A program made the translations under genes and the position numbers. A stretch of 45,716 nt of DNA from a bacterium (GTDB taxonomy: Archaea; Thermoproteota; Nitrososphaeria; Nitrososphaerales; Gagatemarchaeaceae). The notes beneath the pieces were generated by a model. The model had not been told where the DNA came from, made no database searches, and saw nothing but the letters and a program-made list of their open reading frames with translations. The stretch spans positions 1 through 45,716 of the forward strand of contig DAIDAO010000031.1 in assembly GCA_027310575.1 (NCBI GenBank), read 5' to 3'. Each line of letters opens with the position of its first letter. Within the stretch, counting starts at the first letter, position 1. Positions 1 to 6,858 of the stretch are shown piece by piece.

Positions 1-1
1 G

Positions 2-364
2 GAACCGGCCCCGGAGCCGGCAGGCGAGGCCCTTGGGGAGCCGGCGTCGTCCCAGATCCCGATAGTGAGCCTGGAGAAGGGGGACTCGCTTGCTGACGTC
101 ATAGGGAAGTTCTTCTCGGGCCCGTGGGGGAGGGAGAGGCGAAAGCTCTCGGACGTGAGAGAGGCTCTGCAGTCCTATGGCCTCAACTACCCGAAGCAGT
201 CCGTCGCTGTCGCACTCCTCAGGCTGGCCAAGACCACGAAGCTGAGGCGGTTCAAGGCCGAGGACGGGGAGTTCGTCTACACCTCAGCGACGACTCTCCC
301 CAGCACCCTGCAGACTGCCAGCGAGCAGGTTCTGGACGAATTGGCGGGCACCCGGCCAAACTAA
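2..364 (+). CDS. Winged-helix-like DNA-binding protein, 5' end outside window
   Basis: The frame is open from the first bases of the window, so the gene begins upstream and only the C-terminal 120 residues are visible. A GTG at 65 could be an internal start, but the Pro/Glu/Ala-rich stretch before it looks like a linker rather than untranslated DNA. The visible part resembles a winged helix: a leucine-containing helix (LSDVREAL), a second helix (SVAVALLRLAK), then a basic strand ending in EFVYTSA. The same plan is seen in the proteins at 398-922 and 912-1403, so this is probably a third member of one family. Regulatory or chromatin role is inferred; no named family is recognised. Confidence 0.6.
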   Translation, partial: EPAPEPAGEALGEPASSQIPIVSLEKGDSLADVIGKFFSGPWGRERRKLSDVREALQSYGLNYPKQSVAVALLRLAKTTKLRRFKAEDGEFVYTSATTLPSTLQTASEQVLDELAGTRPN

Positions 365-370
365 TTTAAG
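363..370 (+). promoter_or_regulatory. TATA-like box for the gene at 398
   Basis: AATTTAAG lies at 363-370, overlapping the stop codon of the preceding gene. By archaeal spacing (about 26 nt) transcription would start near 392-394, just before the proposed CTG start at 398. This supports translation of the region upstream of the first GTG (485). Confidence 0.4.
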
Positions 371-397
371 CAGACCGGAAATCGGTGGGCGGCGGAG

Positions 398-922
398 CTG
401 CAAACGGACCTGTCAAGTGAAAGAGAACTTCGTGTTTCAGCAAGCTACGGCGAAGAGAAGGTCGACTTCTCTGGGTCCCCCGAGGTGGTCATGCGTTCCC
501 TCCATGAATACGTGTCCAAATGGATACCCAACATGGACCTGGCCAGAGTCATAAGTGTGAACTATTCCCTGAACGACCTGATACAGTTGTTCAAAGAATA
601 CGTCCGGGTCACTCCCGAAGGCCCGAGAGTCTGGGCACAGGACAAGAAGCTGAGTGATAGGGATGTCATCATGTTGCAGCTTGTCGCAGCGAGAATAGCG
701 AGCCTCAGCGGCAAGGCAAGCTCCGACGCCATGGGGGTGTCGGAGATAGAGGCGGCCACGGGGCTCTACCCAAAGACGATAAGCTCGCGGCTGAGCGAAC
801 TTACGAAGTCAGCCAACGTTGAGCGCGTGGACTCGGAACAGGGAGGGAAGTACAGGATAACGACCGTGGGGACGAACCGCCTCGGCGAGCAGCTCTCGAA
901 GAAGTTCAGGCCTACCCCTTGA
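398..922 (+). CDS. Two-domain DNA-binding protein with winged helix; start uncertain
   Basis: The first conventional start is GTG 485, but the frame is open from 365 and the residues before 485 read like protein (ELRVSASYGEEKVDFSG, then SPEVVMRSLHEYV). They match the N-terminal domain of the neighbour at 912-1403 (SVTIRLKRGAWEVEITT). No ATG, GTG or TTG exists in frame between 365 and 485, so I propose CTG 398 or 410, or an indel. The C-terminal half is a winged helix (VSEIEAATGLYPKTISSRLSEL, then a basic wing with GGKYRIT). The 3' end overlaps the convergent gene by 11 bp. A transcription regulator is inferred; the target is unknown. Confidence 0.55.
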   Translation: MQTDLSSERELRVSASYGEEKVDFSGSPEVVMRSLHEYVSKWIPNMDLARVISVNYSLNDLIQLFKEYVRVTPEGPRVWAQDKKLSDRDVIMLQLVAARIASLSGKASSDAMGVSEIEAATGLYPKTISSRLSELTKSANVERVDSEQGGKYRITTVGTNRLGEQLSKKFRPTP

Positions 923-1403
923 AGGGGTACTTCTGGACGTACATGTAGTTCCTCATGCTCCCGTCCCGGAAGAGCGAACCCTCTCGCACCAGGTCCACCA
1001 AGGTGTGTGACACCGCGGTCCTGTCGTAGTGGTATCCCCTCCGGCTCATCTCTTCGTGTACCTCCGACAGGGCCCTCGGCGTGGCGAACCAACCCTCCTT
1101 CCACATTGCCGTGATTACGCTCCTGCTCGTCTCGCCCTTCCTGTCGCCTGGGCCGGGTTCCTGAGAATCAACCAGGACTGGCTCCTTCGACGCCATCCCT
1201 GCGAGAACGCTTTCCACGGCCTGCTGAACCCTATCTTCCCGAGTGGTGATCTCCACCTCCCATGCCCCACGCTTGAGCCTGATGGTCACACTGGAGGGCT
1301 TCTCGGTCTCGGACAACTCGATCTTGTTGCGCTTGTTGTCCAAGATGCCATTATTTGAATTGGAGACTGCATCCGCCGAACGCAGCAGGACTGTGCTCTC
1401 CAA
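912..1403 (-). CDS. Two-domain winged-helix DNA-binding protein, divergent from nurA
   Basis: 163 residues from a TTG start at 1403. A short N-terminal beta domain (SVTIRLKRGAWEVEITT followed by a helix) is joined by a polar linker to a winged-helix domain (TPRALSEVHEEMSRRG, then a helix TAVSHTLVDLVREG and a wing ending in MYVQKYPFKG). The architecture matches the gene at 398-922. It is transcribed away from nurA-herA and shares a 90-bp promoter region containing three ATGTTGCGCA motifs, so autoregulation and control of nurA-herA are reasonable inferences. A TATA box at 1430-1437 sits about 30 nt before the TTG, in keeping with a leaderless message. The DNA target is not proven. Confidence 0.65.
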   Translation of the reverse strand: MESTVLLRSADAVSNSNNGILDNKRNKIELSETEKPSSVTIRLKRGAWEVEITTREDRVQQAVESVLAGMASKEPVLVDSQEPGPGDRKGETSRSVITAMWKEGWFATPRALSEVHEEMSRRGYHYDRTAVSHTLVDLVREGSLFRDGSMRNYMYVQKYPFKG

Positions 1404-1429
1404 GGCGTGCCGTGCTCGCTCCCGCGGCC

Positions 1430-1437
1430 TTTATAAT
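1430..1437 (-). promoter_or_regulatory. TATA box of the minus-strand regulator gene
   Basis: The minus strand reads ATTATAAA at 1430-1437. Its centre lies about 30 nt upstream of the TTG at 1403, the spacing expected for a leaderless or nearly leaderless transcript. Confidence 0.55.
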
Positions 1438-1445
1438 GATTGTGC

Positions 1446-1510
1446 ATGTTGCGCATATGTTGCGCAATCCTTATGTACCTAGGTGACAATAGCCCATGTT
1501 GCGCAACATG
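1446..1510. promoter_or_regulatory. Three-copy ATGTTGCGCA operator array upstream of nurA
   Basis: The 10-mer ATGTTGCGCA occurs exactly at 1446-1455, 1457-1466 and 1496-1505. The first two are 11 bp apart (one helical turn) and lie between the divergent TATA boxes. The third is half of a perfect 16-bp palindrome CATGTTGCGCAACATG (1495-1510) that covers the nurA start codons. This arrangement is typical of a repressor operator. The divergent winged-helix protein is the obvious candidate ligand, by inference. Confidence 0.7.
1471..1477 (+). promoter_or_regulatory. TATA-like box of nurA-herA
   Basis: TTATGTA at 1471-1477 lies directly after the second operator copy and 22 nt (centre) before ATG 1496, or 34 nt before ATG 1508. 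Repressor bound to the flanking repeats would block both this box and the transcription start. Confidence 0.5.
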
Positions 1511-2497
1511 GCCATAGCAGCACTTCCCGTGGAGGACGGACAGCTCGGCTTCTTCGACGCGCTCGCAAGAGAGTTCGAAGAGGCGTTCGCTGAGCTCACC
1601 GAGAGCGCCGAAAGGGAGCTCGCAGGCAGGGCGTTCGTCTTCAGCCGCTACGGGAGGGAGCTCTATCCGTACTTCGAGGCGACAGACGCCGACCTGGTCC
1701 CTGGGTGCATAATTCCCATAAAAGAAGGGCGACCGGTCGCGTCCGTCGACTCGACGTGCGTCCTCGTGGGCGAGACGTCACAGGGCGCCCTGTACGCAGC
1801 AAGGACAGCGGTCGGGGTCTCCTACGAAGGTTCCCTGCGCCGCTTCTTCAGGCTCGGGCCGATACTCGTGTACGCGAACGCGGGGGGGCTCAGCGGGCTC
1901 ACCTCTCACATTCCGTCGTCCGAGCTCGACCTCCTCCTCTCCGACCGCGCGGTCGCCGAGAGGTTCATCCGCAACACGGTCGAGCACAGGGTGATCGAGG
2001 CGATGGCGTCAGGCGCAGGCGAGACCATAGTCATGGCCGACGGCTCCCTCAAGCACCCCATGGGCCAGCTCGCGAGCTCGTTACTGCGCCGCGGTGCGGC
2101 TGGGAGGTCGATGGTCGGCTTCTCAAAGTCGAGCAACCTCATCCTCTCCGAAGACGTGATGGGCGCGCTTTCGCGTACCCGCGAGCCCTCATTCCATGTC
2201 CTCGACCACGGCCCTGTGAGCACCGTGCTCGCCAAGTTCACCCCAGACGGGCTCGTCTTCCGGCTCGACATAGCCGCCCCGGAGTCCCCCGAGGCGACCC
2301 TCGGAAGGATAATGTGGAACGACGCGTTCGCCTCCGGCTATCCCGACTCCCTGAAGGTGGCCCACCACCTCTCGATCTTTTCGAAGGCCGACGACCAGGC
2401 GCTCAAGGCGTTCGTGGCGAAGCGCTTCAGGGTCCGCCAGCTCCATGCCTTCCCTCTGAGGAAGATCGCCCTCGGGAGCTTCAGGGGGGCGGCGTAG
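1496..2497 (+). CDS. nurA: NurA 5'-3' nuclease
   Basis: 333 residues, within the usual NurA size range. NurA is a toroidal dimeric 5'-3' nuclease that works with the HerA translocase in DNA end resection. Two acidic metal-binding motifs are visible: the Asp of ASVDST (about residue 85) and that of VMADGSL (about residue 182), with late conserved histidines (KVAHHL, LHAFPL). ATG 1496 overlaps the operator palindrome; ATG 1508 is an alternative start. The next frame, in the same phase, is herA, immediately after the TAG stop. No mre11 or rad50 is present in the window. The nuclease family call is confident; a specific role in repair or defence is inference. Confidence 0.9.
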   Translation: MLRNMAIAALPVEDGQLGFFDALAREFEEAFAELTESAERELAGRAFVFSRYGRELYPYFEATDADLVPGCIIPIKEGRPVASVDSTCVLVGETSQGALYAARTAVGVSYEGSLRRFFRLGPILVYANAGGLSGLTSHIPSSELDLLLSDRAVAERFIRNTVEHRVIEAMASGAGETIVMADGSLKHPMGQLASSLLRRGAAGRSMVGFSKSSNLILSEDVMGALSRTREPSFHVLDHGPVSTVLAKFTPDGLVFRLDIAAPESPEATLGRIMWNDAFASGYPDSLKVAHHLSIFSKADDQALKAFVAKRFRVRQLHAFPLRKIALGSFRGAA

Positions 2498-3988
2498 ACG
2501 AAGATCCTCAAGAAGGAGTCGGACGACATCCTGGTCATCGCCTCCCCGCACGAGCGAGTGCGCGTCGGGGACTACCTCGTGGTCTCGGAGCCCCAGAGGA
2601 GCCTCGTCCTCCAGGTCTACGACGAGCGGTATCTCGACGTCGAGGGGATAGAGGAGGAGATAGCGAGGGAGGAGGTCCTTTCGGCCTCGGCCCCGGGGGT
2701 GACGTCCGACCCGACAGAGCTCACGACGATCTCGACCCTGATACGCGACATGAGGATACTGCTCTGCAAGGCCCGCGGGACGATCTCTGACGGGAGGCTC
2801 ACGCCGAGGGCGAACTGGATGCCGTCGCGGACCAGCTCGGCAGTGAAGCGGCTGATGATAGAGGACCTGGCCGGGGCGGTCGCGCCCCTAGGGGTGAGGG
2901 ACATCCGCCTAGGCACTGTCGACGGCGAGTCCGCCTTCGCGATACCCGCCGAAGCGCTCGACGGGAGGATAACCGTCATCACGGGCCGGAAGGAGTCGGG
3001 GAAGTCCCACCTCGCGAAGATCCTGCTGAGGGGGCTCATGGCCAACGAGGCGTACTCCGTGATATTCGACCTCAACGACGAATACGGGACGGTCGGGATG
3101 AGGGAGGACGGGTCCGACGCCGGAGACGGCCGGAAGGTGAAGGTGCTCCGCCCGGGGAGGGAGCTGAAGTTCTCCCTCGCGTCTGTCGGGCTCAGGCCCA
3201 TCACCAGCCTGCTGTCGCACTCCCTCGAGATGCCCGGGACCTCGCTCAGGGAGTTCGTGAAGATCTGGGAGCAGCTGGACAACAGGGACGAGCTGTCCCT
3301 GGCCTCCCTCGAGTCTGCGATACAGCAGTGGAGGTGCAACGAGTTCGTCCGGGACGCCCTCTTCGCGAGGTATAACACGATCGCCTCCTGCGGGCTCTTC
3401 ACCGACTCGCCTCACCAGCAGTTCGACCTCCAGGACTTCTTCTCGCTGAACAGGTCCGGGGGCGCGCTGGTGGTCTCGCTCAGCGGCGTCTCGCCGCTCA
3501 ACAGGAAGATGGTTGTGGAGCTGATACTCTCGAAGCTCGTCGAGCTGCTGGAGCGGAGGAAGATACCGCCGGTCTTCCTCTTCGCTGAGGAGGCGCACCT
3601 GTACCTCAGGGACACGTACTGGGAGGACCTCATCACCAGGATGCGTCACTTCGGCGTGTTCACGGTCTTCGTGACCAACCAGCCCGACGCCATCGACCAG
3701 AAGATCTACCGCCAGGTGGACAACATATTCCTCTACAACTTCAGCAGCGACTCGGACCTCAACCTCGTAGCGCAGGCCTCGATGGCAGACTCGGACACGG
3801 TGAGGGCGATAGTGAGGACCCTCCCGCCGAGGATGTGCCTCCTCCTCGGGTACGCGGTGAGGAACCTCCCGGTGGTCGTCGGCGTCGACCCCATCGACGC
3901 CCCTGCGTCAGGGCTGACCAGGCGCTTCTTCCGCGAACCCCTGGCCAGGGCGGCCGCCGAGCCTGCGTCCCAGACCTACGGCTCGTAG
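2498..3988 (+). CDS. herA: HerA-like DNA translocase ATPase; no canonical start for full-length form
   Basis: Hexameric FtsK/HerA-family ATPase, partner of NurA. Walker A is GRKESGKS (about 163-170 counting from 2498), Walker B VFLFAEEAHL (about 359-368), and the C-terminal part has FVTNQPDAID and DNIFLYNF. The first conventional start is GTG 2558, but this would cut into the N-terminal HAS-barrel. The 20 codons from 2498 (KILKKESDDILVIASPHERV) fit the missing barrel strands and are in frame right after the nurA TAG. The candidates are ACG 2498, ATC 2504, stop read-through giving a NurA-HerA fusion, or a truncated protein. The 3' end overlaps the convergent pilin-like gene by 13 bp. Confidence 0.85.
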   Translation, partial: TKILKKESDDILVIASPHERVRVGDYLVVSEPQRSLVLQVYDERYLDVEGIEEEIAREEVLSASAPGVTSDPTELTTISTLIRDMRILLCKARGTISDGRLTPRANWMPSRTSSAVKRLMIEDLAGAVAPLGVRDIRLGTVDGESAFAIPAEALDGRITVITGRKESGKSHLAKILLRGLMANEAYSVIFDLNDEYGTVGMREDGSDAGDGRKVKVLRPGRELKFSLASVGLRPITSLLSHSLEMPGTSLREFVKIWEQLDNRDELSLASLESAIQQWRCNEFVRDALFARYNTIASCGLFTDSPHQQFDLQDFFSLNRSGGALVVSLSGVSPLNRKMVVELILSKLVELLERRKIPPVFLFAEEAHLYLRDTYWEDLITRMRHFGVFTVFVTNQPDAIDQKIYRQVDNIFLYNFSSDSDLNLVAQASMADSDTVRAIVRTLPPRMCLLLGYAVRNLPVVVGVDPIDAPASGLTRRFFREPLARAAAEPASQTYGS

Positions 3989-5298
3989 TAGACGACGACC
4001 TGGCCGGAACCCCCGCTCCCCCCTGCGGCTCCGCTTCGCGTGGAGCACGCGGACGTCGGCGAGTACGACCCCCCGGCCCCTCCCCCGCCGGCGCCAGTGT
4101 TCGGAGGCGCGCTCCCTCCGGGCATCCCAGACCCGCAGGAGGTCGCCGCGCTTCCTCCGCTCCCGCCGTTGGAGAACGGCGAGGCGGAGCCTCCCCCGCC
4201 CCCCAGCGCGCACGCACCCGACGCTCCGGCAGAGCTTGTGAACAGGCCCCCGGAGGCGAACGACCCGCTCCAGCTCCCGGCCCCTGGCGGGGTCGCGAGC
4301 GAGCTCCCCCCGCCTCCTCCCCCGCCGTAGAGCGTCTGCCGCATCGCGTTCGCCGGGGAGCCGGCAGCGGACGAGGTCCCGCCTGGGATGCCGTCCCCGC
4401 TCCCACCCGCGGCAGCCTCGCTCGGGCCGCAGGAGCTCCCGCTCCCCCCGTTGTAGTTGTAGTAGCTCCCCCCTCCGCCCTGCCCTCCCCCGCACGCCAT
4501 GAGGCTCCCGAAGGAGCTCGCGCCCCCGTCGCCCCCCTTTCCTCCGCTCGTGACGTACCCGCCTGCGGAGCCGCCTGCCCCGCCCTGGCCGACTGTCACG
4601 GACACCGACGCAGCCCCTCCGAGGCTCACGAAACCCTGCACGAGGCTCCCCACCCCTCCGCCTCCCCCGCCTCCGTTCCCAGAGGGCCCGGTGCTGTAGG
4701 TCGCGCTGCCGCTCCCCCCTCCTCCCCCGCCCCCGCCCACGCAGACGACGTAGGCGTAGGCGACGCCGCTGGGGACGTTCCAGGTCACCGAGCCGGAGAA
4801 CCTGACCTGCACCCAGCCCGCCGACCCCCCGCCTGCGGTGTACCAGAACACGCTCCCCATGGTCGTGACCAGACCGACGGACGCCCCGCTGGGGCTCCCA
4901 GCCAGTATCTGGTCGAACTTCGAAGCGCAGGTCGCGGCCCCGGGCGTGCATATCTGGGACGGGATCAGGGCGCCGACCGACACCCTTCCACCCGTCGGGA
5001 CTTCGGCTGACGCTGCGAGCGGGTACGCGGTCCCGTTCGGGTAGAGCAGGACGACGTACGCGATCGCGACCGACGGCCCCTCGTCCGTGGCCTCGAGCCC
5101 GGACGGCCCCGTGCTGAACGTCATCGACTCGGCCCCCCGCCGGGAGGCTGCGGCCTGCGCCTCCTGCTCCGCCTGTGAAGTCTGGGCCTGGAGGCCGGAG
5201 ACGTACGCCATGGAACCGAGCGCCAGGAGGAAGACGACCACGAAGAAGACAGTCCCGACCACCGAAGCGACCCCCCTGCGGCCCGTCTGGAGCCTCAT
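3976..5298 (-). CDS. Pilin-like protein fused to a glycine-rich domain
   Basis: 440 residues. The N-terminus is a type IV pilin (class III) signal: basic GRRG, then VASVVGTVFFVVVFLLALGS, so cleavage after the Gly of RRG is likely. About residues 45-165 form a polar domain. From about 166 (VRFSGSVTWNVPSGVAY) the protein switches to a very glycine-rich region that ends in GQVVVYYEP. This is the layout of glycine-rich domains in phage tail-fibre and surface proteins, where the ending forms a beta strand. It is the last gene of the pilin cluster and overlaps herA tail-to-tail by 13 bp. Role as a minor pilin or tip adhesin is inferred. The low-complexity DNA produces long spurious frames on the other strand. 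Confidence 0.75.
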   Translation of the reverse strand: MRLQTGRRGVASVVGTVFFVVVFLLALGSMAYVSGLQAQTSQAEQEAQAAASRRGAESMTFSTGPSGLEATDEGPSVAIAYVVLLYPNGTAYPLAASAEVPTGGRVSVGALIPSQICTPGAATCASKFDQILAGSPSGASVGLVTTMGSVFWYTAGGGSAGWVQVRFSGSVTWNVPSGVAYAYVVCVGGGGGGGGSGSATYSTGPSGNGGGGGGGVGSLVQGFVSLGGAASVSVTVGQGGAGGSAGGYVTSGGKGGDGGASSFGSLMACGGGQGGGGSYYNYNGGSGSSCGPSEAAAGGSGDGIPGGTSSAAGSPANAMRQTLYGGGGGGGSSLATPPGAGSWSGSFASGGLFTSSAGASGACALGGGGGSASPFSNGGSGGSAATSCGSGMPGGSAPPNTGAGGGGAGGSYSPTSACSTRSGAAGGSGGSGQVVVYYEP

Positions 5299-5310
5299 CC
5301 CGCCACCCTG

Positions 5311-5811
5311 CTACGCGGGCACGACCTCGACCGCCAGGGTCTGCTGGGCCCCGTCCGAGGCGGTCACGGTCACCTGGCAGACTCCCCCGGGCTGGAAGGA
5401 AGCCCCCTGGATCACGAGGGTCACCACGACCCCTGCCCCTGGGGCGAGCGTCTCCCCTATCGCGACCGAGCCCGGACCTGCGCTCATGGATGGGCAGGTC
5501 GAGGTGAGCACTGCGCGTCCCAGTGGGTCGTAGACAGTGTAGCAGTAGGTCGCGGCCGGCTGGACCGCCGAGGTGGAGATGACGAAGGAGCCCAGCGGCG
5601 CGCTCCCGCTGTCGTACACCGTCAGGCTCTCCACTGCGACGAGCTCCCCCTGGCGTATCGTGGCTCCTGCCACGTAGACTGCGGGTCCTCCGCCGGGCGA
5701 GACGATGTCCGCCGCCCCCCTGTACACGAGCCCTGAGCCCCCGACCGCCACCCCGATCAGCACGAAGACCTCGAGGTAGGCCGAGACCCCTCTGCGCCGC
5801 TCAGGTCTCAA
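5311..5811 (-). CDS. Type IV pilin-like protein
   Basis: 166 residues from TTG 5811. The N-terminus ERRRG followed by VSAYLEVFVLIGVAVGGSGL is a class III signal with a predicted prepilin-peptidase cut after Gly. The mature part is a small beta-rich, Ser/Thr/Ala-rich domain with two cysteines in the middle (near TYCYTVYD and TSTCPS) and one near the end (GVCQVTV). It overlaps the end of the preceding pilin gene by 11 bp and is separated from the glycine-rich pilin gene by 12 bp, so the genes are probably cotranscribed. Major or minor pilin status cannot be told from sequence. Confidence 0.7.
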   Translation of the reverse strand: MRPERRRGVSAYLEVFVLIGVAVGGSGLVYRGAADIVSPGGGPAVYVAGATIRQGELVAVESLTVYDSGSAPLGSFVISTSAVQPAATYCYTVYDPLGRAVLTSTCPSMSAGPGSVAIGETLAPGAGVVVTLVIQGASFQPGGVCQVTVTASDGAQQTLAVEVVPA

Positions 5812-6263
5812 TCTGCACCTCGGCCCCTCCGGAGTCGACAGCGAAGACGACGAGGCCCGGGCTGTGGGCGCAGGATCCCAGGCTGATCTGGAACTGCGCC
5901 ATCGTCCCCGGAGTAACGACCGGGTAGCTCGCGGCGTACATGGTCGAGTTGACTATGACCTCGGCGGGGGCGAAGGGGGTGGTCCCGTAGTCGAAGAGCG
6001 ACAGCGTCAGGAGCGTCCCTTCCCCTGTCCCCTGGTACGTCGGACACGACCCGGACGGCGCGACCGTGGCGTAGATCATGCTGAGCTGCACGCCTGACGC
6101 GGCGCCCTGCGCAGACGCTGCGAGTGCCGCGGACCCGTCCCCCTGGTTGATCGTCCCGACCGCCGCTGCTACGACCGCTCCGCCCAGCGAGAGCGTCACG
6201 CCTACCATGAGCATCGAAGCGTAGAGCTCGCTTACTCCGCGTCGCCCTGCGCGCCTTGAACAA
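5801..6263 (-). CDS. Type IV pilin-like protein, start obscured
   Basis: The first ATG (6214) lies inside the hydrophobic helix, so a product from there would lack a pilin signal. The frame is open upstream to 6292 and encodes RRAGRRGVSELYASMLMVGV, the same RRG-V cleavage motif as its neighbours, but no ATG, GTG or TTG occurs in that frame. A TTG at 6263 in the next frame would give an N-terminus beginning with FKARR if a single base in the GGG run at 6245-6247 were extra. So either a non-canonical start or a one-base indel is present. The mature domain is short, with cysteines in GSCPTYQ and LGSCAHS. Confidence 0.55.
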
Positions 6264-6292
6264 AACGGGGGAAGGGCCGTGGCCGGGCCCTC

Positions 6293-6814
6293 CTACTGGG
6301 ATATCACGGTGACCTGCGCCGAGGCTGAGCCGAAGAGCACGTTGATGGTGACCGGCTGGCCCGCTGACCAGTAGGTACCCGACGGCAAGGGTCCGTTCAC
6401 GACGAAGGAGGTCTCCGCCCCCGGCGCGAGCGGGCTGGCGCCCGTCGCATAGAAGGTGAGGGGACCGGTGGTGGTGCTGACAGCCCAGCTCAGGGTGCCG
6501 CCGTACGCTATGCAGGAGCCGGAACACGATGGCGTTGTCACGCTGGTCCCGGCGATCACCACCTGGCAGGACTGGGCAGTGCAGGTGATCGGGCTCCCCC
6601 CGTTGTTCTTCACAGACACAGTTATCGCGGCGGGGGCCGGTGATCCTGCTCTGAGAGAGGCTCCTACGACTGTGATGCTCGTGTTCGCCGTGGCGCTGTT
6701 GACGAGGTTGTAGACCGAGGCGCTGACCACGCCTCCAACGCCCAGGACGGCCGCGATGATGATGAAGAGGTCCATGCTCTGTGATATCGCGCTGCGGCGT
6801 CTGCTGATTTTCAT
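6293..6814 (-). CDS. Type IV pilin-like protein, first of the pilin cluster
   Basis: 173 residues from ATG 6814. The basic N-terminus KISRRRSAIS is followed by a hydrophobic helix DLFIIIAAVLGVGGVVSASV, as in archaeal pilins. The mature domain is an immunoglobulin-like beta sandwich by appearance, with repeated Val/Thr strands and four cysteines (TCTAQSC, SCSGSC) that could form disulfides outside the cell. A TATA box at 6835-6842 places the transcription start near the ATG. The pilin cluster can therefore be transcribed apart from the ATPase and platform genes upstream. Confidence 0.75.
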   Translation of the reverse strand: MKISRRRSAISQSMDLFIIIAAVLGVGGVVSASVYNLVNSATANTSITVVGASLRAGSPAPAAITVSVKNNGGSPITCTAQSCQVVIAGTSVTTPSCSGSCIAYGGTLSWAVSTTTGPLTFYATGASPLAPGAETSFVVNGPLPSGTYWSAGQPVTINVLFGSASAQVTVISQ

Positions 6815-6834
6815 GCCGAACGACCCCCGGGCCC

Positions 6835-6842
6835 CATTTAAC
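6835..6842 (-). promoter_or_regulatory. TATA box of the pilin cluster
   Basis: The minus strand reads GTTAAATG at 6835-6842, about 24 nt before ATG 6814. It lies in the 44-bp gap after the platform gene, giving the four pilin genes their own leaderless promoter. Confidence 0.55.
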
Positions 6843-6858
6843 GCCCCACCCGCGCCGC

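Noticed and set aside
1705-2790. Plus-strand frame of 361 codons overlapping nurA and herA
   Set aside because: Shadow frame with an Arg/Pro-rich product, spanning the nurA-herA junction; no domain.
3835-5010. Long plus-strand frame rich in Pro/Arg/Ala opposite the glycine-rich pilin
   Set aside because: It is the antisense of GGN-rich codons; composition is extreme, and its start lies inside herA. The minus-strand pilin has a real signal and domain.
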